Shown here: piece by piece, positions 43,585-54,009 of the stretch
How the letters are laid out: each line of letters opens with the position of its first letter
Numbering within the stretch: position 1 is the stretch's first letter
DNA from: Cotesia glomerata
Lineage: Eukaryota; Arthropoda; Insecta; Hymenoptera; Braconidae
NCBI RefSeq assembly: GCF_020080835.1
Contig: NC_058162.1
Location: 4,603,323-4,667,322 of the forward strand
Direction of reading: 5' to 3'
DNA length: 64,000 nucleotides
The notes under the pieces: model-generated
The model's database searches: none
Told to the model about the DNA's origin: nothing
The model's input: only the letters and a program-made list of their open reading frames with translations
Translations under genes and position numbers: made by a program

Positions 43585-46500
43585 TAAGAGCTTACAATTT
43601 GTTGTTCAAGACAAGCTTCAACATTATCAATATCTTCAGAAGTCGGTGGTGGATCTGGACTCTCTAGACAACATATCCTAATAGCAATACCATATTGTTC
43701 TAACTCGCACAATTCAATGGGCACACTCTCAATATCTCTTTGCAAAATCTGTCCAAGCCAGCAATTAAATTTATCTGAGTTACTAAGAACACGTTCTGAC
43801 GTCTGGTTTTCCTTTACAGCCGGTACATATTGAAACACTAAAGCACTGGCAACGACTTCAAATAATTTCGGGCCGTTTATTGGATTGTTTGCCAGCTCAT
43901 TTATCGTGTGGGAACAATTTTCACCACCTGGTATTTGGCTCTGCAATTAATAAAAACCACAATCAATAAATAACAAGTCATTCAATAATTTATGTTATAT
44001 TATATTAACAATCTTGCAGTCACTGGGTGACTGCCGAGACTAGTGAACTGTAAATAAATAAAATTTTGCTTTATTAAATAATGAATTTTGTTAAATTGCA
44101 CTGTACTTTCTTAACTATTGACGTTTTTGAAGATATAAGCTCATCCCGATGTTACACTCATCAAGAGCTTTCATTTGAGTATCCACATGTATTTTGATAT
44201 ATTTTACATATATACACATATATAATATATATAAATATATGAAAAATTGATGTAGGTACTCGAATGAAAGGTCTTGATGAGTGTAATCTCGGGATGAGCT
44301 TATATCTTTAAAAATATCATTAGTTGACAAAATACAATGTCATTTCTTAATTATTGACATTTCTTAAGATATAAACTCATTTTGATGTTACACTAATTGA
44401 GACCTTTCATTTGAGTACCCACATGCATTTTTGATATATTTTATATGTAGGGTATTTGTGAAATATATAAATATATAAAATATATAAATATATAAAATAT
44501 ATAAAAAATCGATGTGGGTACTCAAATGAAAGGTCTCGATGAGTGTAATGTCGGGGTGAGCTTATATCTTTAAAAATGTAAATAGTTCTTGAGATATTTG
44601 TTAAATTGCACTGTAATTTCTTAACTATTGACATTTTTAAAGATATAAGCTCATCCCGATGTTACACTCATCAAGAGCTTTCATTTGAGTATCCACATGC
44701 ATTTTGATATATTTTTCATATATACATATATATAATATATATAAATATATGAAAAATTGATGTGGGTAGTCAAATGAAAGGTCTCGATGAGTGTGACATC
44801 GGAATGAGCTTGTATCTTTAAAAATGTCAATATTTCATAAGATAAAAGATAACGCGTGCCTAATGCCAAAAGGGTGTATAAAAAGTTATACGCCCTTTTG
44901 GCTTTGCAAAACCAAAAGGGCGTATAATTTTTTTTTGGGTGCCAATCCTTTTGTAAACATGTTCTAAGCCTAAAAATGAAAAAAAATTTCCAAAGCCAAA
45001 AGGGCGTATGTCTCAAGTTATACACCCTTTTGGCTTTAGTACACTGAAAATTTAGTGATCTAAAACCAAAAGGGCGTATAATTTTTAACTTCCCGTTAAG
45101 GTGTTTTTCATTCTATGCATACATATTATGGATTTTAACACCAATTTTACGCAACGGAATCGGTGGTTTGAATTTTTAGGCGAGTAGAGCATACCTACAC
45201 TTGCGCTTAAACTATACAATTAAAAAAAAATATATCTTTTATTGCAGCTATTACGGGCAAGAAATTATTATTTTAATTCGAAGTTAAAAAATACTAGAAA
45301 AAACTAATATCAAAATACGGAAAGTTTATTGGGGTACAATTCCTGCACCTTCTATACGTGCATCTTTTACATTTTCGTCTGAAAAAAAAAAAGAAATTTA
45401 TAAAAAATATGAACATTTTAGTACGCGAAAAAATTTTTAATTCATATGCTTTTTTAATCATTGGTCTGTCCAAGATGATGAAAATTTGAAGTTACTACCA
45501 TCGAAAATGTTGACTTTTAAAAAATTTTTTCTATACAAATTTTCTCCGAACAATTTTGAAGACTATTTTTCGAAATTTTGAAAAATCCTGATTTTTTTTT
45601 TATACGCCCTTTTGGCTTTAGACCGACAATGTCCTAAAGCCAAAAGGTTGTATATCTTAAGATACGCCCTTTTGGCGTTAGTACGTCAAAAATTTTTTTT
45701 CTGCAGATCTTTACATTTCGAGCGATTCTAGAAAGAATGGCAAAAAAAAATTTTTTTATACGCCCTTTTGGCATTAGGCACGCGATAATTTCTCTATTAT
45801 GTATTTAGAGATAGAGCATTTTCAAATGCAGTTTAAATACTTATCATAATAAATTGACTATTGGTCAGAATGATATGAAACCTTGAAAAGGCACAAATTA
45901 AAATCCTTAAAGATCTTTAAAATCTTTTAAAACCTTTAATCTTTTAAAATCTTTAAAGACCTTTGCAATGACACTAAATTTCACTAAAAATAACCGATTT
46001 TATCATGTGACTATCCTGGAGACAAAATTTTTCTTATTCTCTTAATAATGTAGATTATTAATAAATAATAATGTCACTTACCAAAAATTTAATGTTAGGA
46101 AACTTTTTTATTTTATTATAAAGTTGTTCGATAATCTGGAAGCACTGTTTTATTCTCGTTTGGATTCCATCTCTTCCGAGAACTTGGAGAGCCGCCCAAA
46201 GAGGCAGTGTCGGTAGCCGCCGAGATAGAGATTCGGCCATCAAACCTGACACTAGACTTAGAGTTGTGTCTCTTTGAGTCGGTTTGTCTCCTTTACTGTC
46301 TGTTAGTCTGTATAAAGTTACTACTGGTAACGATGGTATGCCTAACCACGCACCCAGAGGCAGTGTAATACTGTCAGCGATTTTTGACGGCTAAAATATT
46401 TATTAAAATTAACTGAAAGGTTCTTTGACTGGAAAATCAGATTAATTATTAATTATAAAATAAATACCAAGTCTTTAGGGGCAGTATTTAATGCAAGAGC

Positions 46501-49500
46501 AGCTAATGAATGACCACGAAGATGTAACCAAACATTGTACTTGTCACAAATTTCCCGAAGTCTCGATACATTATCACAATGCCCAGTTATGACAGTACCG
46601 ACCTCAGCTAATACTAAAAGCGGCGTTACACCGTTAATACTGGTGTCCTCGACTAAGCGTCTCTCTAGTGCAGAGATGTCCATTGTTTGTCGCGATCCAA
46701 ACATTGTGTTTTGTGGAATCGGACGAATGCAATTTAATGGCAGTGAAAGCTAAAATTATTAACATATTTTTTTATTATTATGAATTATTACTATTATTAT
46801 TATTAGCAACTAGTCACTATGTGACTGCCGGGACTTATAAACTAGAAATAAACAAAATTTTGCTTTATTAAATAATGATTTTTGTTAAATTGCACTGTAC
46901 TTTCTTGAATATTGACGTTTTTAAAGATATAAGCTCATCCTGATGTTACACTCATCAAGAGCTTTCATTTGAGTACCCACATGCATTTTCATATATTTTT
47001 CATATATACATATATATAATATATATAAATATATGAAAAACTGATATGGGTACTCAAATGAAAGGTCTCGATGAGTGTAACATCGGGATGAGCTTATATC
47101 TTTCAAAATGTCAATAGTTCACAAGATACAAGGTCATTTCTTAATTATTGATATTTTTAAAGATGTAAGCTCATCCTGATGTTACACTCATCAAGAGCTT
47201 TCATTTGAGTACCCACATGCATTTTGATATATTTTTCATATATACATATATATATAATATATATATAAATATATGAAAAATTGATGTGGGTAATCAAATG
47301 AAAGGTCTCGATGAGTGTAATGTCGAGGTGAGCTTATATCTTTAAAAATGTCAATAATTCACAAGATTCAAGGTCATTTCTTAATTATTGATATTTTTAA
47401 AGATGTAAGCTCATCCTGATGTTACACTCATCAAGAGCTTTCATTTGAGTACCCACATGCATTTTGATATATTTTTCATACATACATATATATAATATAT
47501 ATAAATATATGAAAAATTGATGTGGGTACTCAAATGAAAGGTCTTGATGAGTGTTATGTCGGGATGAGCTTATATCTTTAAAAATATCATTAGTTGACAA
47601 AATGCAATGTAATTTCTTAATTATTGATATTTTTGAAGATATGAACTCATTTTGATGTTACACTAATTGAGACCTTTCATTTGAGTACCCACATGGCATT
47701 TTTTATGTTTTATATATATGGTATTTGTGAAATATATAAATATATAAAATATATGAAAAATTGATGTGGGTACTCAAATGAAAGGTCTTTATGAGTGTAA
47801 CATCGGGATGAGTTTATATCTTTAAAAATGTCAATAGTTCACAAGACACAAGGTCATTTCTTAATTATGTATTTAGAGATAGAGCATTTTCGAATGCAGC
47901 CTAAATACTTATCATTATAAATTGACTATTGGTGAGAATGAAACCTTGAAAAGGCACAACTCAGGTCAAGACCTTTCAAATGATACCAAATTTAACAGTA
48001 AAAATCCGTTTTATCATATAAATACACTGGCTACAAAATTTTTCTTATTCTCTTAATAATATAGATTAGTTTCGATAAAACAAACCTGTCGACAAAGATG
48101 TTTAACAACCCCCAAGAGAGCTGCGATGGAGCTGTAAATTAGAGGGGGCGAAGAAGCCAAAGCAGAGAACCCTTCTTCCAAATACTTGGGGTATTTCTTA
48201 TGAAGAGCAAGTCTGGTTACTCGCACTAGGCCTTCCAGATGATCTTCGTGAAAAGAAGAAGCGCAGTCGACGAAATGAAAGATGTGACTGAGCCATCGTG
48301 TGGTATCCGCAGCCAAACGAGCTGCTAGTCTTTGTGCGTGTGTTCTTGGCAAAGCCACTGCGTATGCTGACACCGAGTGAGCCACTAGGGCTACTCGTGC
48401 AGCTTCTGTCAGTGTTGGCAAGGCTGTTAATTGATTTGATTGCGGTTCTAGTTCATCGTCTTGAGGAATATCTTCATGAATTACAAGGTCCTGTAAATTG
48501 ATATTTTTTTTAATTTTATTCAAAATTATTTTGAAAAATTTTCAATATCATGAAAACTAATAATAACAACAATAATGATAATAGAATTAATAATTACAAA
48601 ATTATGAGACATTTGATAAGTTTTAAGATTATGTATGGAAAAAATATTCCAGATGTAGAAATTAAAAAAAAAACTATGACTACATTTTTTTAAAAATAAT
48701 TTTTTAACTAATTTATATGTTTAAATAAGTTCTCCAAAATCCTGGCTTATAATCTTGCCAAGAAACATGAACACTTAGTCACACCAGATGAAGCGATAAC
48801 AGACTATAAATTGGACATTTTTGGAAAACGCAGACAGATTTCCGACTGCACTATCTTCTTTAAATTATTTACAGGCTTCATTGAAGCACCCGATTTACTA
48901 GACAGCTTCGAGTTAATTGAGAAAAATCTCAACCTTAGAGATAATCGACTACTGAAAACAACTAAAGTAAAAGACCCCATTAGTGACACCTTAAGCCCTA
49001 TTAGTGGCATTTTTTTTTTCAATGAAAAAGTGTTCTATACTGAGAAAAAAAATACTTTTACTCAATTAACAATTTCTTGGTTCAAGAAATTCGATGACGA
49101 TCAAATATTCTATTTTTATTAATTATTAATTTCTGAAGAGAAGAGCATCAATATCTATTTTTGGATAATGAAAATTTTCTTAATAAAAGTATTTTTTTTC
49201 TCAGTATACTTGGAATAACAATTAAAAATTTTTTTGATCTAAAGATCTTAAGAAGGGTTTACATTTTTTCTCTCTCTCGCCCTCTATTGGACAAACGAAA
49301 GTATCTCTGTCATACTTGTACAGCTTATGGAATCTTAAAACGCATTTTATGCATAAATAAATGAAAATTTTCTAAAAAAGCGCTTCGCTCTTCGATAGAT
49401 AATTTAATTATTTATCGAAGAGCGAAGCGTTTTTTTCAAAATTTTATTTTATTTATGAGCAAAACTCGTTTGAAAATCAACTATCAACCGCTTTTAAAGA

Positions 49501-52460
49501 TTAAAAATAATAGGTATATTGATAATAAAAATTAATGATTTCATTAATTGAATATGTACAAAATCAAAGAAAGTGTCAGTAATGTGATCCCCGCCACTAA
49601 TGAAGTCTTTTACCCTAAATCTAATAAAAACTATGTCATCAATAGTCCAAGAAACAGAATATCAGCTCTTATTAATAGATATCACACAGATATCAATTTT
49701 TTTGAAGGTTCTTATCAAAGGTTCCTATTCTTAGCTAAATTAAACGCAATCTTGTAACATAATTTCGCAATACTTTTTTTTTTGTATATTAGTCTTTCTT
49801 CTATTACAATTTTTTTATATTAATTTTTCTCAAAATTTTGTATTATTTATTTATTTATTTGATTTATTTATGGTTTAATGCCAAGGCGATGGCCAAATGG
49901 TAAAGTATACATTTCAATTTTATTAAAGTACACGTATTACAGTAACAAAAAATATTATTAGATTGTTTTACAATTTCATTTCGAATATTTTTCTGAGAGT
50001 GGATTAATATTAAAATAATTAAAAAAATAAAAAATTCAGTATGTAAGATACTCAACAAATCTTTGCAAGAATAGGTTTATGTAGATAGACAAAGTATTAT
50101 TAAAGATCATTCAATTTGCATGTATGATTAATTAGCTGTTTTAGACTGATAACAGGTAGATTCCTTGATAGCAAACACAAAAGAAGGTAGTTTTTTAGCA
50201 AGTAAGTTGATCCATAAAGTAAACTAAGCTAGGTAAATTTGTGAAACGTTCATGGTTGGCCTTCTCGTTCCTGGTGAAGAAAAAATTCATAGGAACTGGT
50301 CTTGAAAGTATCAAGACTCAGTGAGTTAATTATTTCAACTGGTAATTCCCTCCAAAGTCGGATAGCGGATACCACAAAAGAGTGTTCATAGACTAAGCTG
50401 GCGAAGTTTGGAATTTTGAAAGCATTGCTATATTTGGCGGCTATTCTCTCAGATCTTCTGATATCTGGGGGTTCATCGACAAAGAGATTTCTTAGATATT
50501 TTGGTTCATCAGTTTTGAGGAGTTTGTATAAAAAACAAGCCAGATAGTAACGTCTTTTAGATTTGATCGTTAACCAATTTAGTGATTGTCTATACGGAGT
50601 AATATGCTCGTCACGCCTTAAATTGTAGATAAATCTGATAGAGTTATTTGTGAGACGTTGTAATTTATAATCTAGCTTTTTTGATGAATCAATTAGAACT
50701 AAGGAGCAGTAATCAATGATTGGATTTATGGTCGCCGTAATGAGAAGTTTGCGCGTAGAAGTTGAGAGTATATTCTTCCTGTGTTTGAGACAGTTTAGTG
50801 TCGCATAGACCTTCCTATGCGACACTAGGATTACCAATATGTATAAAGCGAATCCCGGAAAAATAAACCCGGAATTTTTTTTTGTAACAAAAAATGGAGC
50901 GATCATTCTGGGGATACTTTTTTTTTTCAGGAAAATTGTGGGTGTGATATTTTATAATAATTTAAATGAAACAATGAACTTTTTATAACTTTAAAATTTT
51001 TTCCGATTACCGTATAAAGCCGATTGGCGAATAAGTATATAAATAAATAAATAAATAAATAAAATTAAAAAATGGTAAAAGTATCAGCTGGTTTCAGTGT
51101 TATTAAAGTAAAATTATTTTTGATAGATTAGCTAAATTTTTTACCGGAAACATACTATCATTTTTTATCAGCAGATACGAAGCATGATTCAATTTTATTA
51201 CAGTAACATCAATTATACTCTATATGTTGGATTCTCTGAGCAAAAACAAATCCCAGTTATAAAACTTTTACTTTTATATTTTAGATATTTTGTTCTTAGA
51301 AATATTTTTTTTTTTATTAATTATTATTTGGAGTTGGTTTTAACTGCTGTGGTCATATCGCCGACTTTAACTGTTGGGAGTGGTACGTTGGTGTCTTTTT
51401 GGGTTGTGTAAATCTTAAACTACGCGGCAAGGGTCGAATATCAACCAAGTTGGTTTCTAAGACCATGGGATTCGAACCCACGCCTGGCCGGTAAGTTAGT
51501 CCGAGTTCTCTATAGGCCATGCGCCTTAGACGACTCGGCTAACGTCACCGGTTTTAGAAATATTTATTTTAGAAAAATAGTATATTTTATTTTATTAGTT
51601 TTGAAATGTGAAAAACACATTTAAGGCAGCTAAAATAAGAAAGCCTGTATGAGCTTTATTTTATGACTTGATTTTATGCTTGATTTTATGACTTTAAGTA
51701 CTTGAATTGTACAAAGGACTCCTTATTTTACTCCTTATTTACTATGTGCAGTACAACCAAATATTACAGTCTTAGCTAAGAAGAAAAACATGTGTTTCAT
51801 TAAAGACAATACAGAGGGTTAGACCTCAAAATAAAATAATTTTAACATTTAACATTATAGTTAATCTGCGACTAAACTCTGTCAAGTAACGACATTTCTC
51901 TCGATACGATTCTTTTAAAATAAAGTTTCTATTTGAATCACTCAATGTGGATAATAATATTGTACTTTTTATTTATTATCAATCTCATTATCTCATTATT
52001 TATTATCAATCCTATCCATAACTTCCTACTCTGCATTAATAAAAATAATTTCTAACCTGCATTAATGACAACACTGATTCCGGAGTATTGGGATGAATAA
52101 GAAATCCCGAAGGATTATTCCAAGCAGAATTGCCAGCACTAGCTGGGTTGTCAGCGGCTTCTTCTAGCCTGTAAATCGCCTGAGTAGCCTGGAATTCAAG
52201 ATCGGCAACGTCATTACTGTTTGACACTAAAGCTTCACCAGCTCCAGCAACCTGTCAATTCACAATAGTATAAAACATTTAATCGTCATTAATAATTAAA
52301 CTATTTCAAATGATTATTAGATTAAATTATACGTAATTAATCAATTACAATTAATACTAATATTAAATATCAATAAATAAATAAAAAATACATTTTTTAC
52401 CTCAACATTATTTTCTATTTTCTCCATCGTCAGGATATCGTTTGAACTTGTATCAGCCAT
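40855..52460 (-). CDS. Pdxdc1: PDXDC1-like PLP-decarboxylase-domain protein (nine-exon gene model)
   Basis: Exons in order of the gene: 52460-52401, 52251-52057, 48490-48086, 46749-46468, 46390-46082, 43940-43596, 43435-43150, 43060-42803, 41108-40855. All introns are GT-AG and phases agree, giving 797 residues, close to the roughly 790 usual for the family. The order of blocks matches pyridoxal-dependent decarboxylase domain-containing protein 1: an N-terminal helical region, the fold-type I PLP domain (about residues 90-530) and a Ser-rich tail. In active group II decarboxylases the PLP-contact Asp is in H-x-D; here it is HLR (Arg near residue 298). The Lys of the HK motif corresponds to Ala near 328 in ADSITLPLGAW. 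It is probably not a standard PLP enzyme. The role of PDXDC1 is poorly known. Alignment is from memory. Confidence 0.88.
41215..42528 (-). mobile_element. Helitron-like element H4, five palindromic units, 5' truncated
   Basis: On the minus strand the 3' end is the GCAGTCACATAGTGACTGC hairpin then CTAG, at 41215-41218. Five palindromic units follow (about 41335-41525, 41578-41765, 41813-42004, 42050-42240, 42290-42475). The 5' end is missing; the match stops near ATGTATCTAGA. It lies in the last PDXDC1 intron, in the gene's orientation. Units 2 and 3 are nearly identical to each other, as are 4 and 5, pointing to recent unit duplication. Confidence 0.75.
42585..42778 (+). mobile_element. LINE 3'-end fragment
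   Basis: GTACTGGTTCTATACACAGG, TGTCTTTACACCTCGATAGA and ATTCCTTACCAG, then an (AATA)n tail. Inverse match to 16050-16265. It precedes PDXDC1 exon 8 in antisense. Confidence 0.5.
42803..43060 (-). CDS. Pdxdc1: PDXDC1 coding exon 8
   Basis: Reads DLAKLISLVLQVGREVEAN to GVRGRSLNLQAG, phase 1 on both sides, donor GTTTGT. Mostly helical, with a coiled-coil-like GIETAQTDLERENAEKLW and the conserved VPVVGTFVNWWSPPP. Confidence 0.88.
43150..43435 (-). CDS. Pdxdc1: PDXDC1 coding exon 7
   Basis: From EILNATVEHKENFLRLV to SCVRFGMVTQDTG, leaving phase 1, donor GTAAAT. It includes LRFVDLPGWAGLGGVRYEP, typical of the family. Confidence 0.88.
43497..43586. repeat. (AAT)n-(ATT)n palindromic microsatellite
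   Basis: About 20 AAT units and then about 8 ATT units, forming a perfect potential hairpin. It fills much of the short PDXDC1 intron 6, ending 10 nt from the splice donor. Confidence 0.9.
43596..43940 (-). CDS. Pdxdc1: PDXDC1 coding exon 6
   Basis: 115 codons, SQIPGGENCSHTINELA to NVEACLEQQI, phase 0, donor GTAAGC. The open frame runs on into poly-Asn/poly-Ile, which is intronic (AAT)n. It includes LVFQYVPAVKENQ and CCLESPDPPPTSEDIDN. Confidence 0.9.
44005..46054 (-). mobile_element. Helitron-like element H5 with nested insertion
   Basis: On the minus strand the 5' end is A|TCTACATTATTAAGAG at 46054. The 3' end has hairpin GCAGTCACCCAGTGACTGC and decayed terminal bases at 44005-44008. Three palindromic units lie at 44130-44310, 44365-44577 and 44637-44825. 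The CGCGTGCC element 44853-45784 is inserted in it. It occupies PDXDC1 intron 5. Confidence 0.75.
44853..45784. mobile_element. CGCGTGCC hairpin-module element
   Basis: Inverted ends CGCGTGCCTAATGCCAAAAG, with ATAA on both sides (44849-44852, 45785-45788). The interior repeats GCCAAAAGGGCGTATA and its complement about ten times, building several possible hairpins. No coding capacity. Confidence 0.65.
46082..46390 (-). CDS. Pdxdc1: PDXDC1 coding exon 5
   Basis: 103 codons, PSKIADSITLPLGAWLG to IKKFPNIKFL, phase 0, donor GTAAGT. The ADSIT stretch aligns with the region that carries the PLP lysine in GAD and DDC, but there is no Lys there. A 2-kb Helitron (H5) follows in the intron. Confidence 0.9.
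46468..46749 (-). CDS. Pdxdc1: PDXDC1 coding exon 4
   Basis: 94 codons, LSLPLNCIRPIPQNTMFGS to LALNTAPKDL, phase 0, donor GTATTT. It contains VLAEVGTVITGHCDN (the TaGTT..G-like strand of PLP decarboxylases) and WLHLRGHS where related enzymes have H-x-D. Confidence 0.9.
46803..48065 (-). mobile_element. Helitron-like element H6, four palindromic units
   Basis: On the minus strand the 5' end is A|TCTATATTATTAAGAG at 48065. The 3' end has a hairpin (CAGTCACATAGTGACT) and terminal CTAA at 46803-46806, which still fits CTRR. Four units lie at 46920-47105, 47158-47345, 47398-47583 and 47635-47827. It occupies almost all of PDXDC1 intron 3, in the gene's orientation. Confidence 0.78.
48086..48490 (-). 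CDS. Pdxdc1: PDXDC1 coding exon 3
   Basis: 135 codons from DLVIHEDIPQDDELEP to VVKHLCRQ, phase 0, donor GTTTGT. It contains DTTRWLSHIFHFVDCASSFH and EDHLEGLVRVTRLAL, characteristic of PDXDC1. The end of Helitron H6 lies only 20 nt past the donor. Confidence 0.9.
49037..49207. mobile_element. TA-type MITE (TATACTGAGAAAAAAAA ends)
   Basis: TATACTGAGAAAAAAAA and TTTTTTTTCTCAGTATA are perfect inverted ends, about 170 bp, with TA edges. It breaks the LINE fragment at 48730-49757. Confidence 0.75.
49380..49432. repeat. Short perfect hairpin with GCGAAGC arms
   Basis: CGCTTCGCTCTTCGATA and TATCGAAGAGCGAAGCG form a 17-bp stem with a roughly 18-nt AT loop. It lies within the disrupted LINE fragment. 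Confidence 0.75.
49845..50830 (-). pseudogene. LINE 3' end with reverse-transcriptase C-terminal fragment
   Basis: On the minus strand an open frame of about 195 residues reads NCLKHRKNILSTSTRKLL, INPIIDYCSLVLIDSSKKL, QRLTNNSIRFIYNLRRDE, HITPYRQSLNWLTIKSKRR and EHSFVVSAIRLWRELPVEI, ending QEREGQP and stop at 50250. Then 3' UTR to a (AAAT)n tail near 49845. 5'-truncated non-LTR retrotransposon of the same family as 11311-12025, better preserved. It lies in PDXDC1 intron 2. Confidence 0.75.
50850..51010. mobile_element. Fragments of the TTAA element family
   Basis: Contains CCCGGAAAAAATA-like sequence, AAAAATGGAGCGATCATTCTGGGG-like sequence, and TTTTCAGGAAAATTGTGGGTG, also present inside the element at 17475-18512 (18250-18320). 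Degenerate. Confidence 0.5.
51290..51560 (-). mobile_element. tRNA-derived SINE (Leu/Ser-type head)
   Basis: On the minus strand it begins GTGACGTTAGCCGAGTCGTC, with A-box-like TTAGCCGAGTCGTCTAAGG and B-box GGTTCGAATCCC. A body follows (CAACTTGGTTGATATTCGAC, CGCGTAGTTTAAG) and an A-rich tail near 51310. A long variable-arm-like section suggests a class II tRNA ancestor. The 3' acceptor half is absent, so it is not a working tRNA gene. Confidence 0.7.
52057..52251 (-). CDS. Pdxdc1: PDXDC1 coding exon 2
   Basis: 65 codons starting VAGAGEALVSNSNDVAD and ending ESVLSLMQ; phase 0 on both sides; donor GTTAGA. The middle (FQATQAIYRLEEAAD) is predicted helical, matching the family's N-terminal region. 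Confidence 0.85.
52401..52460 (-). CDS. Pdxdc1: PDXDC1 coding exon 1
   Basis: 20 codons: MADTSSNDILTMEKIENNVE, donor GTAAAA, phase 0. The next in-frame start would lie within it. The 5' UTR probably extends to about 52500-52720. Confidence 0.75.
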
Positions 52461-52916
52461 CGTGGCATTAATTCCGACGAGTGTTCTTCGTCCTCGTTAC
52501 TTTCGTGTACTTGTAATTTATGTGTCTTATGCTAATATTATATATATGTTATATTATGTCGAGACCGAATTGGTTAGTCAGTAGTCACCAGTCACCAGTC
52601 ACCAGTTTTTATTTTTTTTTTTTTACCAGAAACTCGGGTTATACTTTTCACTACACTGCACTACGCCATCAGCTAGAAGAAGCCGCGACGTATGTCAGCC
52701 ACTGAAAAACAAGAAAAATGTTATTATATTTTATATTAGGTACTTACTGTCTGTCAGTTTACTTGCAGTTTGCAATTACTCAGTCCTTCAGTAGAAATTT
52801 ATGTTTTTTGGAGTTGGACTAGAAGGTTACAGACTATACAATCGAAGCGCTAACGGAGAGTGTCGGTACTAAAGTGAACGTGGTTACACACAGTAAATTA
52901 AAACGAAACCTGAAAT

Positions 52917-53665
52917 GTTTAAGGAAGTATAGAACGTACAGTCCGTCCACTGAGTTTCATCTCACAATGCATATATATAGCTACTAGAATTTAAATTTGC
53001 GCGCGCAAGCGCGCGCCTGACTATACAGTTTGCATATATTTTCATGCTTATGATATATTCGACCAATCACGTTACGAATAGTTTGCTTACATAATATATT
53101 TTCATATTTTTCATCTAAATTATAAAAGTGGATACTATAGTACGTGACTTGAGAATGATTAATTTTGTTCGAGACTGTACTTTCAGAAAACTTAACAAGT
53201 TTTTACTAGTGATTTAATGAAATTTAGCTTACCGAAATAATCTTTCATGCATTAAATAACTATATTATTATCAAATAATTGATAATTTATTTTAAATTTC
53301 AATAAAATAATAAGTTTGTTAATTTTAAATATTTTTTAAAAAGTTTCGCAACGCAATAAATTTTATCGCGGTTGCGCATGCGTTGACTGCTCTATTCGTG
53401 TTTGTGATGTGTACGTGTGTATTATGTTTACAAGTAATGCTATTAAAAATATTAAAATATTAAAGCATTAAAATATTGATTATTTAATTATGTTATGTTT
53501 TATAATAAATAACAACAATTTTATAATACTTTTCTTAACCTATTTGATATTTCTTTTAACCTATTTCATTGAAGCTTTAAATTTCCCGCGCGACCCAACA
53601 TGTACGGCGTTGCCGTCAACATAACCCACATTTGCTATGGCTGACTATTTTTTTAAAATTTAGAT
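52917..53665. repeat. Dispersed repeat, copy 2 (TTAAGGAAGTATAGAACG start)
   Basis: Matches 37190-37790, with an extra insert at about 52984-53150 that contains GCGCGCGCAAGCGCGCGCC and CGACCAATCACG. It lies just upstream of PDXDC1. No coding content. Confidence 0.65.
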
Positions 53666-54009
53666 TTTTCAAACTCAATTATTATTATAACTAAGTACCC
53701 TCAACTTAATTTTACTTTTTCAATAATTTTTGAAAAATTTTTTTTTCTTACAACGAGTTTTTCGAAGCTTTCTCATTATTTTGTCATCGTCAAATTTATT
53801 AAAACAAGAGTAGTTGTGAGATTTGGTATGTCATTACAATGTTAAATGACCTGTTTTAAATCTTGTTTTATAACTAAACTATGAACCCTAGGTCTCTGAA
53901 ATTTTAACACAACACGTATTAGATATATTTCTATCGATCCTAAAAATTTTAAATTGATCTCATTATTTCGACTTAACTCCCATACCTCCTTAAGTATTAT
54001 TTTTGGATC

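Larger units (their letters stand above)
48730..49757 (+). pseudogene. LINE reverse-transcriptase C-terminal fragment, interrupted
   Basis: Reads RRQISDCTIFFKLFTGFIEAP and PDLLDSFELIEKN, then is broken by a MITE and by an AT-rich stretch, and resumes NYVINSPRNRISALINRYHTD to KLNAIL and stop. These are typical C-terminal blocks of non-LTR reverse transcriptases (R-R-x-S-D...FF, and N-S-P-x-N-R). It lies in PDXDC1 intron 2 in antisense. It is a different family from the fragment at 50250. Confidence 0.65.

Noticed and set aside
43497..43595. Poly-Asn/poly-Ile extension of the PDXDC1 exon 6 protein
   Set aside because: It is the translation of an (AAT)n-(ATT)n intron repeat after a good splice donor (GTAAGC), and exon 7 continues in phase.
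44681..45025. 114-residue open frame
   Set aside because: It is formed by Helitron unit sequence joined to the CGCGTGCC module element.
44407..47600. Several short minus-strand open frames reading SSRCYTHRDLSFEYPHQFF-like
   Set aside because: They repeat because they are translations of the Helitron palindromic units. They have no independent coding signal.
2638..48000. Regularly repeated palindromic units resembling a CRISPR-like array
   Set aside because: Units are about 190 bp, AT-cored and lie between Helitron ends. There are no short constant repeats with unique spacers, and the host is eukaryotic.
51425..51545. A genuine tRNA gene
   Set aside because: A- and B-boxes are present but the 3' acceptor half does not pair with the 5' end, and an A-rich-tailed body follows, so a SINE fits better.
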